Assembly: GCF_963678635.1 (NCBI RefSeq)
Contig: NC_087065.1
Span: forward strand, 62,522,754 to 62,586,753
From: Symsagittifera roscoffensis
Taxonomy: Eukaryota; Xenacoelomorpha; Acoela; Convolutidae
Reading direction: 5' to 3'
DNA length: 64,000 nucleotides
The position numbers were made by a program, and so were the translations under genes. The stretch's first letter is position 1. Each line of letters begins with the position of its first letter. The notes beneath the pieces were generated by a model. That model made no database searches, was not told the origin of the DNA, and saw only the letters and a list, made by a program, of their open reading frames with translations. Shown piece after piece: positions 57,431 to 64,000 of the stretch.

Positions 57431-57689
57431 CTGAAAAATCAAGTCACTTACAAACCTTACCATACAATCCTTATCACATGCAAAAAATATCACACAATTG
57501 AGGTAAATTGACCATCCGCAATGATACTGATTTCAGCAAGTGGCTTAACATGCATAACTTTATCATTTTTTAGTTTCTTATCCAACTTCTATAAATGAAA
57601 AAGCTTCCAAACATAAACTAACATATCGGGGTGCATCGCACTTTAAGAAAAGATAAAAACCTAAAGCGGCTAGTAAAAATAAAACATCA

Positions 57690-57900
57690 CCAACAGACAG
57701 TTGGAAAAGAACCAATGAAATGAATTCCAGTAAACCAAAAAATAATTGAAAACTGTTTCGAATTTTGATTTTCAAAAAAAATGTCACCTTTTAAAGCAGT
57801 TTCTCTAAATTTTCGCGATATCTTAAAAATAAAACCCACTTTTGAATCTAAAAGTCACTCATATTTTTGCACGCCATTTGCAACTTTCTTTTGCAGTTCG
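57690..57900 (+). repeat. Dispersed family R3, partial
   Basis: Only the 5' module is clear: CAACAGACAGTTGGAAAAGA followed by CCAATGAA and GTAAACCAAAAAAT. The SINE-like tail is lost. Confidence 0.4.
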
Positions 57901-58509
57901 AGAGCGTCCAGCCCTTCAGAAAAAAAATTTAATTGAACTAATTTGCATGAATTTGGAGTCAATTTAAAACAAGTATTTTATATCTAATTGTATCCTTTGA
58001 TAATTAACACTAAACAATTATGATATATTACTAAAACTTATAATTTTTACAGCTGAAGCTATTTATAGTTTCAGCCAGAGAAAAAATAATTTAGAAAGCA
58101 GTTGCTCTTCCTCTCCTCTAACCTCGTAAGAATACCAGTATATACTAGATCTATTGAGACTCGGAAATATAAGAGTAAGATTAGGAACGGTATTTGCCTA
58201 AGAGTTGCACGAATCTATCCGGCCGAAAATTAGATAGCGTGACGAACAGACGGCGTACCTTATCCAAAATTGCTGTATGAGAAGTCCACCGCGGACTTTC
58301 ACTCACCTCAACTGCGAGAGAGTAATTTTTCTTCGTTAGGCAAATGAATTTGAAGTGAACTTTAGAAAACTAAAAACCAAACCGTACAAATTTGAGGTGA
58401 ACCACTTCTGGTTCTGAGACTATTTCCACAAAGAAAACGTAAAAATGACCAAACAAGTCAATTGACGTTGATGAATACTTTAACATTTACATCACTTGGC
58501 TAAGCAGTC

Positions 58510-58830
58510 AGCTTTTATTTCACTGGGATATCCGATAATTAATTTCCGTTTTCGAATTTGGAAGTCGATCACGTTGTTTGTGACCATTACACTTTTCTTT
58601 CCTTTTAACAATGGAAATCCACGGAACTTAAGAAATCACAAGTCAAATCGCGAAAAATCAAAATTGAGCGTGACCAAATTTTGTGACTTTTTCCTGAAAA
58701 AATGCAAACAAAAAAAGCAGCAAGACCTATATAAGAGTCCTCACTACGTTCATTACTTTAAAAAATCAAGATTGAGCGTGAACAAATTTTAAGACTTTTT
58801 CCTGAAAAAAAATCAGCAAGACCTACCTAA
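58510..58830 (+). repeat. Dispersed family R3 copy
   Basis: AATTTCCGTTTTCGAATTTG, GAAGTCGATCACGTTGTTTG, CAAGACCTATATAAGAGTCC, then a local partial repeat of TCAA-ATTGAGCGTGA-CAAATTTT. Confidence 0.55.
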
Positions 58831-60967
58831 TTCGACTTTCATTATTAATTTTTATTAGGGCTGGGTCTGAAGTGGGTACTGGTTTGAGTTTTCTGATTTT
58901 TGTCGTTTTAGAGGTACAAAGGAGAAAGAGAATGAGCTGAACTGAAGCTTCAAGAAAACTGGCATATCTAAATTATTACGTTCTGAGACTAGCAACAGGA
59001 AGAATTGGTAGAATTGAATAGCAATAGGTAAGTGGAACTGAGGGAGTCTACAAATCGATTCAATTCCCCCTGAAGGCAGGCTTTGATCATTTCATGCAAC
59101 TCTTTTTCCAAAATCAATTCAATCATTGAATGAAAGGTAAAAAGATAAACATTTATATTTAGAAATTGAAAAATTTCCAGGAGTGTTACAGCATCATCAC
59201 TTTCATGGGCGATAAATGCTGCTGAGCCCTCATCAGGAATGATTGAAATACCAATGCGTCTCGACTTGAATTCAAATTCAATTCTACAAGATCAATTGAA
59301 GCATTGATATTTTCAATGTCTAGCTCACCATTAATCAGTTACGATCCGCGACATGCAAACAGCGAAAGGTTACACTGAAATTTACATCCGGCTGAGGAAA
59401 GGCAGGAAACTTAATGTATCCTCAATTAAACTCATCGGAGAGGGATAGTCAAGGAAAAAAATACAATCTACCCTTTGTAAACCATATTACGATACTATTG
59501 TTTTAATTTAAAAATAGCTGATAAAACTTTTTCACATCCCCAGAAAAAAATGTTCACGTCATGCAAACACATGAATCTGTAGTAAAAACAAATGAAATCT
59601 GTATTTACTCAGTCACTAGCTACATTCACCGATTGTGTAATGGACTTTCACACAGATTAAGCAGTTGCATGTTATACAGCGGCATTTGCTCACACGACAC
59701 AGCTGACTGCATTTTCAAGAGCTTTATCAAATATTTTGAACTGATGAATACACCACGAAATATCACAACGCAAGTCGAATATCTGCATCTCATTAAGGGC
59801 AGCGTGCTAATTGTTTTCCAAATGGGCTATTAGACAAAAACTTATATATTGCATGTTATACTCATATATAGAACTTATCAGAACTGACATGATCTGTAGG
59901 TACGAAACTAAGTAATCAAACTTCAAAACTGCATGGCAAATATCAAAACAACACAGTTTGAGCAGAATCAATGATTTCAAGTAACCCAGAAAACATATGA
60001 TTGAATTACTTCAAAAAAATGTAACATTCGAAACAAATATCAATTCAAAGCTCTTTGAACTTCAGGAATCTTTAAAGTTATTGATATTTTTGATCAACTA
60101 ATAAAATCTGAGAAAACTGAATCATTATATACAATTTTTATTCCGCTGGAAGTTTTGAAAACTAAAATACATTTTCAAATTAGACTTCATTCAGATTTTT
60201 TTTGCGCAATTTCAAGTTTTTGAAGATCATAATTTTAATTTACTCAGCTTTTCGCAAATGAACTTAGAGTGAACTTATAAAGACAAAATTGAAACCGCTA
60301 AAAAAACAGAAAGCTGGAAAAAAGTCCATGAATTCAAGAAAACTAAAAAACAATGATTGACTTTTCAACTACCGAATTTCGAAGAAAAAATAATTCTACT
60401 AAACAATCTCCCACTTCAAGAAAGAGGCTAGATTATACAGTACATTAAGTTAGTCGAATTTTCGACCCATCAGAAAAATTAGAATTCTCAAAACAAGCTC
60501 TAGTGCTAATCTACTGTATTTATTTATAGGGGTGGAGATTCTTTAGTAGATACCATAGACTGTTAAGTAGAGCAGAAAAAATACAACGCGTTGAAAAAAT
60601 GAACATTCAGGAACCTGTTATATTTGTCGTTTTTAAAATAAAACTAACCGAATTAGAGAAAACGGGGTCAAAAGTGAACTTTTTTTCCGCTGGGAAATCT
60701 TAAATTTAAAATCGATTTCGAGCCCATAAAACTTTTGTTTTATTTCGCCATTTGCTTTTTTGTTGACAGAGAACCTAATTTTCTTTACATGTATAGTGAA
60801 AAAAAAAGAAACCAAACTTACGAAAGTTTTTTCCTGGGAAAAAAAAATAAAAACATACGAACGCCCTAAAGACGTGAATTCATTTAATTCATTCAAAGCA
60901 TTCACTGACTACATTTGATTACGCGGTAGACAGAACTTCCAAGATGGATTCAATTTTTAAAGGTTTT
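58831..60967. other. AT-rich DNA right of the adducin head exons, no exon found
   Basis: The N-terminal adducin exons expected here were not recognised. A degenerate R3 piece at 60300-60900 (GAAAGCTGGAAAAAAGTCCA, GCTGGGAAATCTTAAA) is the only repeat seen apart from the 111-bp source. Confidence 0.4.
59636..59746. repeat. Source of the 111-bp junction fragment
   Basis: It is identical to 60968-61078 (constant offset of 1332) from TGTAATGGACTTTCACACAG to TATTTTGAACTGATG. It lies in otherwise unremarkable DNA. Confidence 0.95.
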
Positions 60968-61078
60968 TGTAATGGACTTTCACACAGATTAAGCAGTTGC
61001 ATGTTATACAGCGGCATTTGCTCACACGACACAGCTGACTGCATTTTCAAGAGCTTTATCAAATATTTTGAACTGATG
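60968..61078. repeat. 111-bp templated insert at the duplication junction
   Basis: It is an exact copy of 59636-59746 in direct orientation. Two-to-three-base microhomology is seen at each side (TG shared at 61077-61078; TGT near 60968). Confidence 0.95.
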
Positions 61079-61097
61079 TGTCATCTTTGCGCACCCA
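61078..61097 (-). pseudogene. ADD: Truncated duplicate of the 35-codon adducin exon (20 nt)
   Basis: Only the first 20 bases after the acceptor survive. Read on into the junction fragment they give WVRKDDTSVQNI and a stop, with no donor site in between. Confidence 0.85.
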
Positions 61098-61464
61098 CTG
61101 AAAAAAAAACAGAAATATTCTAATATTTGATATCAGTAAAATGAGTGAGTGGAGATGAGAATTACTTATAGCTGAATTAAGTATATTGTATACTAATTCT
61201 TTAACTGGAATATTTATATCTCTTTTCAACATTCGGATACCGATAGAAAAATAGACGCTTAGATTTGATTAGAAAAGCCCAGTTTTGCAGGACACAGATC
61301 TTGCATGCTAGCAACACTACATGTTTCAACTCACGGTAAGCCCCGGTAAGTTTTAGTCAGCTATGTTGTGTGCCGTAATAACCGCGTGTATATCCGAAAG
61401 ATTATAGCTATCGGTTTATAACATCGTACTTCATATATCAGATATCATCGTCCAGTGAGCTTAC

Positions 61465-61881
61465 CTTGATCTTGGTCTTTTTGTCCGCTGGCGTGTCTCC
61501 GTCCGAGAAGATTTCAGCCTCCGTTCTCTCGTAGCCACCCGAGTGGATGTATCTATCTCGTGAGTTCTTAGTCGCCCGTAGGGTCTCACTGTCCGAGAAG
61601 TATCCCATTGAGCTAGTCGCTGGAGGCACCTCAACATCAAACTTGGGCTTGGTGGGGACTTTGATCAATGGATTCTTGTATATGTATCCGGTCCTGTAGC
61701 CGCTGTTGTCAAACTGGCGCATCTTAGTTTCGAACAACATCTCTCCGAACTTCCATTGTCGTCCTCCCTCAGAATCGAGGTCTCCTCCACTCCAGGCACT
61801 CTGGAAAACCTTCTGAGCCTCGTCTTCGCCGACAAGACTGATATTGTCCACGTTGCCGCCAGCAGCTTGCAGGCACTGCAG
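61465..61881 (-). CDS. ADD: Duplicate adducin neck exon
   Basis: It is identical to 51131-51547, with intact splice sites and frame. Confidence 0.85.
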
Positions 61882-62248
61882 CTAAAACACGCAACTCAGT
61901 TGAAGAACGATCCAAGCACGAAGTCAAGAAGACAATGCAAACATTCTCAAAGAGCGACATTATTTCCTTCAATCGTTTCATTCAAAATTTAGCTTCTTCG
62001 AATCGCTTAATATCGCTGAGAGCATCTCAGCTCCATAAATATGAGATAAGACTTATCGAGTTGGCAGATTGTTATTATGAATACTTAGCTAAGACCTTTA
62101 ATCTACAAAGGATAGAAAGTACTTTTCCCGAAAACCAAAGTTGACTCCCTGATTGAAAATTTCTGGATAGGAAATCCTTGCGTCAACCTCAAGCAAAGAG
62201 CAAAAGTTCATGATGGGTTCTGACCCAGCGATATTTTGATTTTCTAAC

Positions 62249-62500
62249 CTGTGACCTGCATGCTTGCACCAGGTTTGTGGTTAGCTGCCATGTCTCTTCA
62301 ATTGTGGCTCCGCACACTACTGCTCCCAGGTTGCTCAGCAGCATCACTTTGTTCACGGCTCCCAACTCCCTCGACAAAGACTCCTTCACATCGTCCGAGA
62401 GAGCTCCTCCCCCTGAGACGAAGAAGGGGTGGGTGGAGATATTACCCAGCACACAACTGTCCACTCCTGTGCGTAGGAGGCCGTGCTTCATAGCGGAAAC
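62249..62500 (-). CDS. ADD: Duplicate adducin head exon
   Basis: It is identical to 51915-52166, with intact splice sites and frame. Confidence 0.85.
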
Positions 62501-62973
62501 CTGAAGCACTCACCACAAACATTACCCAAAAACTCAAACCCTCATTAATCAGACCCAGACATCACTCAAGGGATCCACCTTCAAGTATACTACATACATT
62601 TCCATGGAACCCTATTTTTTGTAAATGCGGTTTCATTTATATGAATTGGACAAATTTCCAGTTCGGCATATTTCAAAATCAAAATTTACACAGAGGCGAA
62701 GCAGAGCTTGGCACCACTTGCGATACAATACAAAAATAAAAAAAACAGTCGAAAAAAATAGAAAAAATTAGTTGAACCAAATATTTCGTAAACAACAACT
62801 ATCCTCTATAAAAAACAACTACAGGCCCAGCTAAAGCTGGAGGTACGTGTTTAATATTGAATAAGTTTGCTATGCTGATGCGGCACGAAAAGTGTGATTT
62901 CAAAAATTGGACTTTGCCTAAAACATAAATTGTTTCTCTACTAAAATAAGTCAGAGTAAGAAATTTTGAGATA

Positions 62974-63954
62974 ATCAATTTTCCCAAGGAGATAAAATTT
63001 CTCTTACAAAAAGTTAAGGAATCGCTGCCTCAGCAGGAGCAATTATCGCAACCCATTCTTTCAATGGAACTTTCATCTCAGATTTGATTGATTCAAAAAA
63101 TTACTAAAAAGCGGTCGAAAGTTTTGAGAACCAATCAAAAAACTTTTCAAAACCCATAAAGTTTTTCTGCAAACCGTTTGAACCCAAAATCTCAGGTATG
63201 GCGGGTAGTTTTCGAGAATATTAAAAAAATTTAAAACGGTCAAAAAATCAACAATTTGACTTTTCAGAGGGCGATAACTTCTTGTGTAAAACTTTTCGTT
63301 AGTGTCCGCTAATGCAGAGGAGGTTCTAACTACCCGTTATCTCATTGAACCAACAATATCGGATTTGGGAGAGTAGTTTTCGAGAAAAGTCAAAATCTTT
63401 TAAAAAAACGGTCACAAAATCAAGATGTTTACTTTTTCGAGGGCCATAACTTTTGGAGTAGAAAAAAAATTGGGCGTAGTAGCAAAATTAAATGAATTTC
63501 CCAACGCCCATTCTGAGAATTGTAATTCCAAAATCTTAGGAAAGCCAGGGTAATTTTCGAGAATATTCAAAGTTTAAAAAACGGTCAAAAAAAGTTTGAC
63601 TTTTCAGAGGGCGATACCTTCTTGTATAAAATTTTTTGTTAGTGTCCGCTAATGCAGAGGAACTTCCCACTAACTGCTATCTCATTGAACTCACAATATC
63701 AGATTTGAGAGGTTAGTTTTCAAGAAAAGTCGAAAATATCCACAAAACGGTCAAAACTAAGAAATTTGACTTTTCCGAGGGCCATAACTTTGTGCAAAAA
63801 AAATTAGTCGGAGCCTCTTAAGCAAGGGAATCTTTAAAGACATTTCTATCCATTGAAACTAAGAACTCAAATTTGAGAGAGATAGTTTTCGAGAAAACGA
63901 AAAGAAAAATCAAAAATATGGGTCAAATTGTCCCCCATACTTTTTCGAAGACTG
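62974..63954 (+). repeat. Duplicate of the ~170-bp satellite block
   Basis: It is the copy of 52640-53620 within the large duplication. The satellite units match their counterparts one for one, so the block was copied whole and has not expanded since. Confidence 0.85.
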
Positions 63955-64000
63955 TAGACAGGGGGGTCATGTAAAAAAATACTGTAGGAGATTATGCAGG

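Larger units (their letters stand above)
61078..64000. repeat. Apparently perfect copy of 50744-53666 (duplicated middle of the adducin gene)
   Basis: The offset is 10334 throughout, and every segment I compared, introns and satellite included, is identical. It continues beyond the window edge. It begins inside the 35-codon adducin exon. Either a very recent tandem duplication or an assembly artefact. Confidence 0.95.

Noticed and set aside
59561-59833. 90-codon plus-strand frame containing the 111-bp junction source
   Set aside because: No family resemblance and no splice or start context; the repeated part is explained by the junction insert.

Overview
This is a piece of an AT-rich, intron-containing animal nuclear genome. 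It holds four protein-coding loci in a dense background of non-autonomous repeats. An animal source is indicated by GT-AG introns, a rhodopsin-class GPCR, an intron-split calmodulin and an adducin gene. I cannot name the phylum. The adducin is quite divergent from the vertebrate proteins, which suggests a fast-evolving invertebrate (inference). There is one 200-N assembly gap.

Layout. (1) Bases 1-350 hold the last exon of an NHL/beta-propeller protein on the plus strand. (2) From 1.3 to 5.4 kb is a three-unit tandem array of about 1 kb per unit. Its second unit is split by an insertion of about 0.9 kb, and its third unit carries a 200-bp MITE. (3) From 5.7 to 8.1 kb are copies of a dispersed family (R1). 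(4) At 8149-9144 on the minus strand is the terminal exon of a divergent class A GPCR. (5) From 9 to 24 kb is repeat-rich DNA: three copies of family R2, tRNA-related SINEs, a 22-50-bp minisatellite, a hAT-type MITE with an 8-bp target duplication, and a second satellite block carrying the same MITE as at 5.2 kb. (6) At 24713-25390 is a complete two-exon calmodulin gene. (7) From 26.6 to 29.7 kb is a near-identical tandem duplication of 1563 bp containing two nested MITEs. (8) From 30 to 42 kb are retroelement remains: a degenerate Ty3/Gypsy integrase, LTR-like repeats, and a duplicated block of about 3.9 kb whose two copies carry different later insertions. (9) From 44.5 to 57.4 kb on the minus strand is an adducin gene. 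I could assemble nine or ten exons with closing splice phases, from the start of the aldolase-II head to the MARCKS-like C-terminus. (10) From 61078 to the window end is an apparently perfect copy of 50744-53666, that is, of the middle adducin exons, joined through a 111-bp fragment copied from 59636-59746.

Functionally, calmodulin and adducin are established partners: Ca2+/calmodulin binds the MARCKS-related tail of adducin and weakens its spectrin-actin capping. Nothing here suggests co-regulation; they lie 20 kb apart on opposite strands. The points most worth a second look are the intragenic adducin duplication with its templated junction, the satellite-plus-MITE composite found at two loci in opposite orientation, the unidentified degenerate coding repeat at 30.2/31.3 kb, and several short repeat families that share a GCGAAGC mini-hairpin motif.
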